A stretch of DNA of 64,000 bases from contig VICG01000004.1 in the NCBI GenBank assembly GCA_008692225.1, positions 1,240,501 through 1,304,500 on the forward strand, read 5' to 3'. Below are positions 24,864 to 36,247 of the stretch, one piece after another. Under the pieces are notes generated by a model. That model had not been told where the DNA came from and did no database searches. It saw only the letters and a program-made list of their open reading frames with translations. How positions within the stretch are numbered: position 1 is the first letter of the stretch; every line of letters begins with the position of its first letter. The position numbers were made by a program, and so were the translations under genes. Origin of the DNA: Monilinia fructicola (Eukaryota > Ascomycota > Leotiomycetes > Helotiales > Sclerotiniaceae).

Positions 24864-25434
24864 GTGTTCGTGCTATTGCAGTGTCTCAGGTCATGTGAAA
24901 TTTTCTCTTGATTTTTATAAGTTTTGAAATAGCACTCATTGTTTCGTCGATTATATACGATAATGATGCTTTAATGATCATATAATAACATGTCTATTGA
25001 TAAGTCTTTCAAGACTGGTTGCTATGTGAATATCCGTCTCGGGGTACTCGAGGTTCATCACTCAATTTCTAGTTAAGGACTCCTTCACTTTCTACAGTTT
25101 GCCTAGCTAGACTTCAAGAAAAAACATTCTATAATATTGTAATAAAAGATACCAGAAAGATCAAAGGACTCAAGAGGAAAGCAGATATCAATTGCGTCAT
25201 CTTTCATTTCGGGACTGCAAATATTATATGTTTAGTGCGTAGAAAACAAATGGACGATTTTGAGGGAGGGCGAGACAACCAAGCAACCTACCGAGCCAGC
25301 CACTAAAAACAAAGTATCCCAGATCTAAGAACCTCGAGATGCAATCTATTGCTGGTATAGTAGCACCAGTAAGAAGCGAAGGGAAGCTTCAACCCCGGTC
25401 TTTAGTCCACAGCTAACCGAGTAATGCTCTATTT
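24864..25434. other. intergenic region before the repeat array
   Basis: No gene seen. AT-rich 3' flank of the double-cysteine gene passing into the repeat-bearing region. Confidence 0.5.
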
Positions 25435-27145
25435 GTTGCACGTCTAGTCAAGGATATCCACTCACCTAGCAAAAATACACGGCCGTGTAGCAAAAGGGCT
25501 CATCGAATCTAACGAGATTACTAATAGCCTAGTTAGTTCTCTCTCGCATATCTGTTCAAAACTATATGACGTCAAATCACATTCCCGCTAGCTACAAACC
25601 AGCGGCACGCTCGACCGACTACCAGCAGAATCACAATCCTGTTGCATATCTAAGCAAGGGTGTGTAGGATGGCATGACACAGACACAGCACCTAGATGCT
25701 GCCCGCCCGCAGCCTGCGTTCACCAGTTCAATATTAGTCCAAATACCACTCGCTTATTGCGGTGTGGGCCAGGGCAACGAACCTAAAGTTGCACGCTAGC
25801 TATAATTGGCCACGCGTTGGCGGCGCGCTGCAAAATGTGCAGCAAATCGAAATTCCTTCCTGTTGCACATCTGACACGGCACACATGGACTTCCGATGTC
25901 CCTTAGAGCGCAGCGGTGATTTTAGACTGGCATTAGCTGAGTTTTTGTGCTGATGTTGCTTGTCTGATGTATGAGACAGGGTTATGTTGCGGATACCTGC
26001 AAGGCTTGCATGCACTATTTTACAATTCCTCTAGTCTTGTTGTGGATCTAGTAGAAAGTAGGATATGACGGGTAGCGTATTGCGGATATGAGGTAGCGGG
26101 GAGCGAGAATAGCTGCAGTTAGTATACGTTCCTTCTCTCTTTTACGTATGTGACTGAAGTAGTATGACGTGTAGTGTATCACCGTAGGTCACGCATGTAT
26201 CATTAGTACAGATCTACCAATTTGATTACCCGTCTATTGGATGAAACATGTGGTAGTGTAGCGGGTATTAGTCATAGTCTGTACATAATGGATATTTCTT
26301 CTGCTTGTTGCGTATCTGGCCAGAGCTGTCAACTTGATTTGTAGGGAGAGTCCTGGTAGTAATTTTGGACTAGTGATGGGTTTGTTGCTAACTACTAAAG
26401 GTAGCTGGCATCATATTTCAAAATTTCATCATAGCCTATGCCTAATAGCTCTCCCTTCTGTTTGTTGCACATCTAACAAGAGCTGCCATATGAATCTGGA
26501 GGGGAAGTCCTGGTAACAATCTCCAACTAACCGCTCTTCGCCCTGTTTGCTGCATATCTGATAAAAGCTGTCAAAATGAATTTTCAAGGGCATCCCTTGT
26601 CACGATATCCAGCTAACGGCTCTTCTTTCCATCTGTTGCATGTCTTTCCAAAGTGTCAAGTATCATACGTCAAACTTTAGCAATAGCATACTTTTAGTAG
26701 GTCTTCCATCCTTCTGTTGCACATCTAACAAAAGCTGTCAAATGAATGTGCAGGGACCATCCCAATAAAACCCTCTAACTAGCAGCTCTCCCTTCCATCT
26801 GTTGCATATCTTTCCAAAGTGGCAAGCATCATACTACAAACTTCAGCAATAGCCTACTTCTAGAAGTTCTTCCCTCCATCGTTGCACATATATCAAGAGG
26901 TGGTACGTGAAGGATGGAGATAATCTACAATTCGCTTGGAGAGTTCTGCCTCATCCTTAGGGCTAGGAGGAAATAGGCGATCCATCTAAATCTAGCGGGA
27001 TTCTCTTCTTCATCTTACGTAATACAATACACACATTCGAGGTTGCACGTATTGCGAAGCGGATGAGGAAGGGCTTGATGATCAGCCTTTCAAGTACGGA
27101 GAAGATAATCCTCTATCTACTCATATCTTTATATGTTACACGTCT
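25435..27145. repeat. array of diverged repeats with a GTTGCAYRTCT core
   Basis: The core GTTGCA(C/T)(A/G)TCT, allowing one mismatch, recurs at about 25435, 25543, 25641, 25862, 26307, 26464, 26549, 26635, 26716, 26801, 26881 and 27135. From 26464 to 26881 the spacing is regular: 85, 86, 81, 85 and 80 bases. Units alternate between two kinds. One continues AACAAAAGCTGTCAAATGAA (26464, 26549, 26716). The other continues TTCCAAAGTG.CAAG.ATCAT (26635, 26801). This makes a higher-order period of about 167 bases. Most units end in a GCTCTTCCCTCCAT-like stretch. No open frame spans them. Origin unknown; not a CRISPR. Confidence 0.75.
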
Positions 27146-27915
27146 AAGAGCTCTCAAATCAAAAGACCATTAAATCCCATTAAGGCACGAGGCCTACAAG
27201 GGAACCAGAAATAGACGTCTCACGAACCGAATTACCAACACCGCTCTATTGCATTTGCATCTTCAGCGAAGCATTTTTAAAAAATCAGAAATTGATATTG
27301 TACTAGGATATTTCTCTTTATTTATAGTATGTTATAAATAAGAAAATAAAGTATTGTGAAGATTTATGTGTATCAACAGAACTGGATCGATTCCAAGCGA
27401 TGCTTGCAGTACCGGTATGCAATGCAACCCCAGATTGGGGTTGTAACATAGAAAATTAGTCAGCTACTCCTGTTCATACTGGCAAGAGCTTGATTTCATT
27501 AGGGCAGATATCGGTTTGGATGACTACTTGCCCACAAGCTGCAATGATGCAAATCAGGTTAAATATCGGGCCTCTTTATATTCAAAGAAATTCACTTTTT
27601 GATGCTCAAAGTTGAATTTCCATTCAGGCTTTATGAATTCAACTTTTTAGTAAATTAAATTAACGAATAGGTGCTGGAATTTTCCCACTCTATTCACATC
27701 ATATTATATCATATCCATGGTACCCATGTAATTAAGCGAATGTTATCCATTCATCTAAGAGCTGTTCGGGAATCTCATCCCTTCGCTAAATCACTCGATG
27801 GCACATATGCTCTGCCCCGTGTAGCACACAGCGGCGCGCTTCATGTGCAGGTAATGCTTAGATTCGTATTGTACAGTATGTTCGTTGAGCCAGAACCATA
27901 TCCATTACAAGTCTC
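27146..27915. other. intergenic region after the repeat array
   Basis: No supported gene. It contains an inverted repeat with arms AAAGTTGAATT (about 27608-27618) and AATTCAACTTT (about 27636-27646). The remainder is the 3' flank of the STRAP gene. Confidence 0.5.
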
Positions 27916-29181
27916 CTAGGTTTCTGCTCTCCATAATCCGAAGGAACCGGGACAATTCTTCCACATCTTAATTGTACCGTCTTCGCTACCTGTTGCATAT
28001 AATTTTCCATCAGGCGAGAAGCTGATGCTCCAGATTGGTCCATGATGACCTTTGTGAACATCTAATTCTGTTAGCGTGCGTTACTTTGATGAGTCTAGAC
28101 CAAAAGACATACCAAGTTCTTGATCAGAATCAAAATCATAGACCTTCGCCCATGTATCCTTGATTCCACCAGTTATGTATTTCCTTTGAAGGGGATGAAT
28201 CGCCACGCTAGCAACCTCATAATTCAAGACAACTTTCTTGATAAGAGTGTTTGCAGCTGGTCCACCATAAAAGTACAGAGTTTTGCCAGCAGCAATGGAC
28301 AAAATAGGTAATCCTTCACCAATATCTCCTGGCCCTGATCCAATGTTGCTAAATTCGCATGAACCGATATCACCATCGACTTTTTGTTCTTGAACAACGG
28401 TTTGTGTGCGGAGATTCCACCATCTTATGACCTTATCGTCTGCTGCTGTCACTATAATGTTTGGGTCCCGGGTCCAAACAAACAGCCTTAATTGTGCCCT
28501 TTGTGAACACCTGGTCCAATCTCGAAGCCATCATCTTGTGAAATGTTTGTAGTATTACTTCCATTGCCGTTAGAAGTTGCGCCGTTTGCGCCAGTAGAAT
28601 TGAGTTTTGTAAGATCGAAAATGAAAAGTTTCTTATCAGTTCCTCCTGTCGCAAGTGTAGTACCGGATTCTGGAGGGAATGCGACAGCTCGAACGACATG
28701 TTGATGTTGAATGGTATAGAGAGTTTCTCCAGTGTAGGTATCCCAAACTTTCCTGTTCAAGTCATTAGTATCGGCTCCAATCAAAAATGGCATATGCGAC
28801 CTACGCAGTGAAATCTGCGGAAGCGGTCGCAGCATATTTGGCATCTGGAGAAAGTCTCGCTTGATAAACTGCGCCTTTATGTCCAAAGAAAGTCCCAATC
28901 CTGATGTACCAATTAGTATTACCCATGCACAAGTTCTATCTGTAACATACCAGTCACCATTGATACCGCTTCTTAGCATGGGGTTATTATCTGGCATATC
29001 GCATTAGACATTTCCATACCCTCCGGACAATTCGATATTTCATACCTTTACATGCTGATATCATGTAATACTCGTCCTCCTTTCCGTCCACAAATCCGCA
29101 GAAACTGATATGAGTAACAGGTCTTGAGTGACCATGGCACGTCAAAGGTACGTATTGCTTAGTGTTCTCTGGCCCCGCCAT
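27916..29181 (-). CDS. STRAP-like WD40 protein; two apparent frameshifts
   Basis: Five exons on the minus strand: 29181-29046, 28990-28951, 28900-28805, 28752-28113 and 28067-27916, with 45-55 bp introns. Seven WD40 blades are visible, starting [15 protein letters not shown] and ending [29 protein letters not shown], as in serine/threonine kinase receptor-associated protein (STRAP/UNRIP). In animals this protein binds the SMN complex and signalling kinases; the fungal role is less clear. The fourth exon breaks frame twice, each by one extra base: in CCC at 28497-28499 and in AAA at 28480-28482 (plus-strand bases). Between the breaks the conserved blade is still readable in the other frames. 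Allowing for both gives 353 aa. It shares a 967-bp divergent promoter with the PLAA gene. Confidence 0.85.
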
Positions 29182-30148
29182 CTTGGTATGATGAAATGAA
29201 GTATGAATTCTTGAAACTATACGGATAATTGGAGATTGAAATGAATTGTATGATCTATCTGAAGAGAAATAGAGACTTTGTTCTTTTGGGAGGGGGTTAT
29301 TCACATGTGGTGTATATTGAATTGTGCGGCGAAAGAGTGGGAGTGACGGCACTGTTTGATTGATTGTTCAATTCAGTCTGATTCAAGCTTAAGAGAGAGG
29401 ATGATTGATATTCAAGAAGATTCGTTAAAAGTCGTTAATTTCGTTTCGTAATATTTTAATTAAGAATTTAGAGATTGGGATGAATAAGGCTATCTTGAGA
29501 ATGAATTGAGATGCTTGATGAATCCCTCAATACGAAAGAAAAGGAGAAAGAAGCAAAAGGAATCCGTTCGGGGATTATGGTGATTGTTTCATCTCGAGGT
29601 CAGGAATTGACCTAACAGCAGCTATTGCGCTAATGTATCGGAGATTGGAGTTAATCCGGTTCCGGATAAGAATAAGGATAACTGGGGTAAGGATATCAAT
29701 GATTAGGTAATCAGAGCATATCGGATCCATCGATAATCGGATCAATTGGGACAATCCACTAATTACTAAATCAACCCGACCTAATGATACAGGGTAGGTA
29801 CGTACCGTTCCGCACTACCTACTAGTATATACGTAGTAGACACCATTCATAGCATTCATGATCACAGCATTCATACTACTCCCTCCTGTTTCTCTTATTG
29901 ATTAGGTACGCACACCAACCTGTTGACTGACTGTACTCACTCACTCACTCCCTCCCTCCCTTACTTACTTCCTCTATAGACGGGGCAATCTACCTAATAA
30001 GGAAGCTTATGGTCAACCATGGAACTATAAACAACTTCCATCATTCCACTTGTATCTCAAACTTACCAACAAGCCAGCCCACCCTTCTTCCTCTATAATT
30101 GTCTTGATCTTGAAAATAACACACCATTCTAAGATCAATCATCTAAAC
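29182..30148. promoter_or_regulatory. divergent promoter between STRAP-like and PLAA-like genes
   Basis: 967 bases between two divergent ATGs. It holds ACTCACTC and CCTCCCTCCC pyrimidine runs near 29930-29970 on the PLAA side, and repeated GGTA/TACC motifs near 29790-29830. No open frame of note. Shared control of the two WD40 genes is possible but unproven. Confidence 0.5.
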
Positions 30149-32627
30149 ATGGCAGAATACAAGTTATCTGCTTCTCTAGCAGGTCATGAAGACGATGTAA
30201 GTTGTTAGTTGATGATTCAATAACTCCCTCACACTCCATTCTCCAACCCAGCAAGGACAACTTTAGATGTTTGATGCCAACAACATATACTGATATATCA
30301 CTGTTGAATATAGGTTCGAGCTGTAGCTTTTCCTTCCTCAAAAAGCTGTCCTTTCAGCATCTAGAGATGGAACTGTACGGTTATGGAAACAACTCTCAGA
30401 TAACCCACCTATATTCGATGCCATCATTTCGTCTCATGCGACGGCCTTCGTAAATACAGTCGCATATTTGCCACCGAATTCTTCATTCCCGGATGGCTTG
30501 ATTATTTCAGGTGGAAAGGATACAGTTATTGAAGTTCGACAACCCTCAAGAACACCAGAAGAAAATTCCGAAGCTCTACTTACCGGACACAGTCATAATA
30601 TATGTGCTCTGGATGTTGATCCAGCTGGCAGATTTATTGTCAGTGGAAGTTGGGATGCGGAAGCAAGAATATGGCCCTTAGGAAAATGGGAGTGTCAATC
30701 AGTTCTTAGAGGACATGAGGGTAGTGTTTGGGCGGTTCTTGCCATAGATTCGGAAAACCGTAATAACTGCCTGTGCCGATAAACTCATTAGAGTCTTTCA
30801 TACCAGTGGCAAATTACTGCGGAGCATTCGAGGAAGTGCGGATGTTGTTCGAGCTCTTTGTAGATTACCCAAAGGTCACTCATCAGGAGCAGATTTCGCA
30901 TCGGCAGGAAATGATGCTATAATTCGATTGTGGACCGTTTCTGGCGAACAGGTAGCGGAGTTACATGGACATGAGAACTTCATCTATTCCATAGCTTCTA
31001 CACCATCTGGGGAGATTATCAGCTCGGGTGAAGATCGAACTATCAGGGTATGGAAGGATAACCAGTGCATCCAAACAATCACACATCCTGCCATCTCAGT
31101 CTGGGGTGTAGCTGTTTGCGGGGAGAATGGGGACATTGTTTCTGGAGCAAGTGATAGGGTGGTTAGAGTCTTTACCCGAAATTCCGAACGTTTTGCAGAT
31201 GCAGAGACAACAAAATTATTTGAAGATTCAGTCAAGGAATCATCTATACCTCAACAAGCACTACCTGAAGTTAATAAGGAGAAACTTCCTGGACCAGAAT
31301 TTCTGACTCAAAAGAGTGGTACCAAGGAAGGACAAGTTCAAATGATTCGTGAGCTGAATGGGGCTGTTACTGCACATACTTGGTCTAGTGGTATGTCACC
31401 TGATATTCTATAGTATGTTAAGCTAATGATTGTCTAGCGCAAGGTCAGTGGATAAATGTAGGAACTGTTGTTGATGCTGTTGGAAGTAGTGGAAAGAAAG
31501 TTGAATATCTCGGAAAAGAGTATGATTTTGTTTTCGATGTTGACATTGAGGATGGCAAACCTCCTCTCAAATTGCCCTATAATTTGTCTCAGAACCCTTA
31601 TGAAGCCGCCACTAAATTCATCGCAAATAACGAGCTTCCAGTGACCTACTTGGACCAAGTAGCCAACTTCATCACAACCAATACCCAAGGAGCTACGATT
31701 GGTCAAACCCAGGAGAGCTCTGGACCGGATGCATGGGGTAGTGATCAAAGATATCGACCCGGGGAGGGTTCGGCACCTGTCAATATCCCTACACCGCCAA
31801 AGGTTCTCCCCCAAAAGGAGTATCTCTCAATTATTGTGGCTTCAGTGCCCAAGATGCAGAAGAAGATTGAAGAAGTCAGTCAGGCGTTAATTACAAATGG
31901 CCAAAAAGATATATCCTTAAATTCCGACGAGCTCGACATTCTCCAACAACTCCGAAAACATCTCGAATCCTCGGGCGCCACGAAAACGTCTCAATCTGTC
32001 AAAGGAGGACTTGATCTAGCTATCAAACTCTCAACTCACTGGCCCTATAAAGACCGACTGGCTGGACTCGACCTCCTTCGTCTTCTAGCCATTGCCCCCG
32101 AAACCGCAACTTTTCGAAGTTCAGGAGGTTGGTCTATAATTGATGTCTTTTCACAAGCTTCTCTAGAGGTTTCACCTCCGTCCGAAAACCATATCATGAT
32201 GGCCGTTCGGGGCTTTGCCAATCTTTTTGATTCCTCTGAAGGCCGTCAATTAGCTGCAGATAGCTTCGACAAGGTTCACGTTTTTATCAAGACTGCTATC
32301 AAAACTTCTACCAACAGAAATTTGTTGGTAGCAGCCTCTACTGTGTATATCAATTACGCGGTTCTTTTCACAGAAAAAGAACCGGATTTCGAACAGGTTC
32401 TTGCGGTCTTAGATACAGTTACGGCAATATTGAAGACACAAGTGGATAGTGAGGTGGTCTATAGAGGGTTAGTGAGCTTGGGTACGCTGCTAAATGTAGG
32501 AGAAGAGATTCGAGAGGCAGGAAAAGATGTTTATGGTGTCCTTGGGGCAGTGGAGGGTTGTGTGAAAAAGGCGACCGATCCTAGGGTGAAGAATGTAGGG
32601 AAGGAGATTAGAGAATTGCTTCAGTAG
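30149..32627 (+). CDS. PLAA/Doa1/Ufd3-like ubiquitin-binding WD40 protein; two apparent frameshifts
   Basis: Three exons: 30149-30196, 30314-31390 and 31438-32627. The introns of 117 and 47 bp have GTAAGT and GTATGT donors. Domain order is that of the Cdc48/p97 cofactor Doa1/Ufd3 (animal PLAA). An N-terminal WD40 propeller comes first (about 1-300; LAGHEDD, LTGHSHNICALDVDP, LRGHEGSVWAV, LHGHENFIYSI). The PFU ubiquitin-binding domain follows (about 345-455; GQWINVGTVVDAVG, YDFVFDVDIEDG), then an Armadillo-like PUL domain binding Cdc48 (about 490-770; FRSSGGWSIIDVF, NRNLLVAASTVYINYAV). It should act in ubiquitin turnover and sorting. Exon 2 breaks frame twice by one extra A: in AAAAA at 30340-30344 and AAAA at 30754-30757. 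Allowing for both gives 770 aa. Confidence 0.9.
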
Positions 32628-33486
32628 TGGGTGATAAGAATGAGACGGGGGCTTGGAATCAATACGAAGATAATGAATACATGAACGAAACGAAACAAAG
32701 CAAAGATACTCAAGGCATAGCTGGGCAGTTTCCCCCTCTTAACTCTTAAACACTTTTAGCTGCAGCGCATGCGTTAGATGTCATATTATAAATGCATATT
32801 CCCCAATGAGTGTTTGGAGCATCTATCTTATTCAATAGCCAATCCATTGCGTGTGCATTTCATTGCATAATTTTATATTCAGACTCCCTAGTGCTCTTCC
32901 TAGGTTCATCTTCGTACAGCGAGAGATCCTAGATAAAATATCCCTCCCATCTTTTCATCACCCTAATACGTCCGAAAAAAAGAACTACCGGCATCATATC
33001 GTATCATATCCAGAAATGATAAGCATGAAACTCAAAGGTCAAGTAAAGTAAAATATTACAGAAGAAGAAAAAACAATCCCTCCGTCCCTTCCCCAAAACT
33101 CGAATCGAGTAAGGAGACACAGGGTTCGGCTGACATGATGTGATGTGGTGCGAGGGTGGTGTAGTCTTCCTCTTGCTCATCCGCATCCTTGCCCGTGACC
33201 CGTTCCTGTCCGTTCCTGTCCGTTCCGTTCCGTCCCGTCCTTTTCCGCTTTCGCAAACGCCTTGCTGCTCCGTGTTGTGTGGTGAGTGGTACCTATCGCG
33301 TGGGCTTCCTGCGCCGCGTCCGTTTTGTTTCTTGTTTGTGTGTTGGTGGATTGTGGTGTGTGGTGTGTGGTGTGGTTTTAGTTTCCGGGGGTGAGGTTTC
33401 CCTGCGCCTGCTCCTTCCGCCGATGTCCGTATTCGTATTTACACTGCGCCTTCCTTGCCTCATCGTTGCCGATCGCGCCTCGGCCC
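32628..33486. other. intergenic region between convergent genes
   Basis: Separates the 3' ends of PLAA and the BIM1-like gene. No supported gene. A GTTCCGTTCC/GTTCCTGTCC repeat lies near 33200-33240, and GTGTGGTGTGTGGT repeats near 33352-33375. Confidence 0.5.
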
Positions 33487-34469
33487 TCACAATAGTGCCC
33501 ACATCATCACCCCCAAAACTCCCGCGAGACTTCCCGCCCAAGTGCTGCTTCTAGTGGCGGCACTGCTGGTTCCGGCGGCTTGGGCGTCGTTGATGGTGTA
33601 TACGTTTGCGAAGGATATGTCGGAGGAATTGAAGCAGTTTGTGTCGTTAACTTCGGCGACGTCGGAGGGGTGCGCAAAAGTTATGTCGACGCACTTTTGG
33701 GAAGAGGGGAGGTTAGCGGGAGTTTCAAGGGAGGAGGGAGAGGTTGGGGATATGGGGAAGGGGGGTTGAGAGAATAATTAACATACGGAATACAGCGCGG
33801 CTCCGTGGATCGCTGTCTCCACCACTTGAATTGTCGCATTGTCACCCACGTTCACGGTCGTATTTACGGGCAATGGCACCTGTGGTAGGCAGAAGGTTCC
33901 TGGATAGGGATTCTTGCTCGGTCCTATGATTTGCATCACGGATGTCATTGGGAAAGACATATTGGGCGGGCCGTTATCAGGGCCGTCCGTGCCGAATCCC
34001 AGGTTGATGTAGAAGAAGGCTGTTGCATGTCCTTGGAACCAGCCGGGTTGTATGGCAACGGCCCCGCCGTGGATGGGCCAGAGGGTTCGGTTGGTTGTGG
34101 TGCGCATGCCGCCGCCTGGGATGGTTAGTGAGTGGCTGGGGAGGGGAGGGGAATGGAGGGAGAGATGTGTGAGTTGAAGAGGAGATGGATAGAGAAGAGA
34201 GCATAAGAAACAGAAATCATCCAGTTGTCTTCAGACCATATCCAGGACTAATCTTCACAAGCTAATCTCACCAATCCAAGAAAAAGATCTCTCCACAAAG
34301 CAGAAATAAAAATCTACTCACAAGGATACATCCACTGCATTCCGTAAGGGAAAGTCTCATTCGTAATTAAATTATCTCCTCTCCATCCTGGATATGTAAT
34401 CACCGTATGTGCCTGCACTAACGCACTGGTTGCCATCGCAATGATGGCTATTATTCTCGATGTGAACAT
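33487..34469 (-). CDS. BIM1-like (X325, LPMO-related) copper-binding surface protein
   Basis: Three exons on the minus strand: 34469-34322, 34115-33787 and 33693-33487, with GTGAGT and GTATGT donors and ACTAAC/GCTAAC branch points; 227 aa. The signal peptide (residues 1-20, ending VQA) would be cut just before H21, so the mature chain starts HTVITYPGWRGDNL, the N-terminal His-Thr brace of LPMO-like X325/BIM1 proteins. WPIHGGAVA and GWFQGHATAFFYINLG give further His and Asp candidates for copper. A hydrophobic tail (WAGSLAGVLGVMMWALL) after a Ser/Thr stretch indicates a GPI anchor. In this family copper is bound for uptake rather than for cleaving polysaccharide. No frameshift. Confidence 0.9.
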
Positions 34470-36247
34470 TTTGTGGATGTGATGTGAGTTTGTTGAGATG
34501 TGTATGTGTAACACCGGATTGAAGGGTATAAAATTGGAGATTGAGATTTTGGATGTAGTAGGTAGATATATAGTGGTGTATACAATTCTGGTTTGCGGTC
34601 GATAAAGCGGGTTGGGGATTGTAAATTTGGGGAATTTGCAGGTAGATGATTCAAGTGTTAAAACATCAATCTTTCTCTTTCCCCCCCTCTCTTTCTCTCT
34701 TGCTCAGACTAATAGAAATGAATATGAACCGAATATGGATGTACAAACAATTATTATAATATCACTCGATGAATGTGCCTCATATGAAGGACAATGGGAT
34801 TAAGAATTTGGCATAAAAGTTAGATCAGAATATATTAATATTGAGAGCAAAAGTCTTGACCAGGCAGGCCACTTGGACATGCAGAGTATTTGAGTAATCT
34901 CGCGCTGACAACTTCCAAACCCTTGAGATATTCGATGCTGGTTGCACGATGCATATGCTGATTTTCCATGGGCGTTTAAATGATATGACCAATGAGATAT
35001 GAGAAGTGTTGAGTGACGAGGAAAATATATGCATGGGAGACGGATGGGTTATGCTTTGTTTGGAATAGTACTGTTGATATTGGAAAAAGTGTGATGTTGT
35101 GATTTGTTGATGAAATGTGGGAAGAATTGAAAAGATGGATGCAGTGCATTGGCCATTGATTGGATGTGGGGTGATGAACAGATGTGCCATGGGAAGCAAA
35201 CAGGGGTTCCGGCTAATGGAAGATTTGGTGTAAGCGCCCGGGGAAGATTGGTTGGTATTGGGGGGCAAGATTATCGATTATCATTGGGTTGTTGGGTGCA
35301 AGTACCTAGGTAAGTATGATTTGGAGAAGGCTGATGATGATCGAATTCTCAAAAAGCAATGCATCTAGACTCGAGAAGGAATATGGTACATTAGGGAAGC
35401 AGGTACAAGAAACATCAATATGAGAGGAGTTGTGTTTGAAGTGGCAGTACATATCGAAAGATACCAATAAACATACAATAGGCTACGCACTTCAACAAAC
35501 TATCAAATGAGGTACAGTATAATGAAGCGTTCGTTGACCTATTTGAACAGAGAAGATAAACCCCCCTGACTGCTCCAATAATAATCTTAGCGAACTCATC
35601 TCAACTAGAAACATATCACACCCCCCTCTAGCTTTCAGCGTTACATCCAACCCAACCTCGAGCCAACTCAATAAAAGACAGAGGAAGGGATGATCCGAAT
35701 ATAGTCATCACCTAGGCAGGTTCTTGTATGAATAGATGAAATAACCCTCAAAAAGTAACCACCCCGCCCCATTTCCGCTCTTCCTAATGCACTTGCATGC
35801 ATGGCCAAGACAAGGCTGCATCACAATATATTATTTTAAAAAATGCTTGCTTGCTTGCTTGCTCACTTCTCAAGATACACCAAGTCTGCCATCTACAGGA
35901 TCAGATATTCACGTCTTTCGAATCAAATCTTGTACTTCCTCTCTCTCCACGTGGGATAAAGGACTAGTACTAATACATAGATGTAGTGACACCACGACGG
36001 TGTCAAAAGTTCAGATTTCATGACTTTGGATTCTTTATCTCTGACTCCTTGTATCACACTGGTGGATAGAAGCGCCAAAGGAAATGTAGATGTAACACGA
36101 TGAATGGTCAACTTAACGGCCGTTCGTTCGGCTTTATCATTCGGCTTCTCACATCATTATACGGACCCCAAGAACTAATTCGGACCCCAATAATATACAG
36201 TACATAGTAGGAATGTGAATATTGTCACGGGGATCAATTCGGTATGT
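34470..36247. other. intergenic region left of the AT-rich element
   Basis: Promoter side of the BIM1-like gene, then sequence with no supported gene. One TACCTAGGTA palindrome is at 35303-35312 and a GCTT repeat at about 35846-35861. An open frame at 34825-35268 (minus) has no family or splice support. Confidence 0.5.

Noticed and set aside
25435..27145. Repeat array read as CRISPR
   Set aside because: The repeats are diverged, alternate between two kinds and lie in a fungal chromosome with introns. There are no identical repeats with unique spacers and no cas genes.
28452..28510. Additional intron in the STRAP-like gene
   Set aside because: GT..AG ends and phase fit, but removal would delete a conserved WD40 blade that is still readable in the shifted frames.
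33140..33777. Several plus-strand ORFs with hydrophobic stretches
   Set aside because: Those beyond 33487 are antisense to the BIM1-like exon and intron. The rest are compositional.
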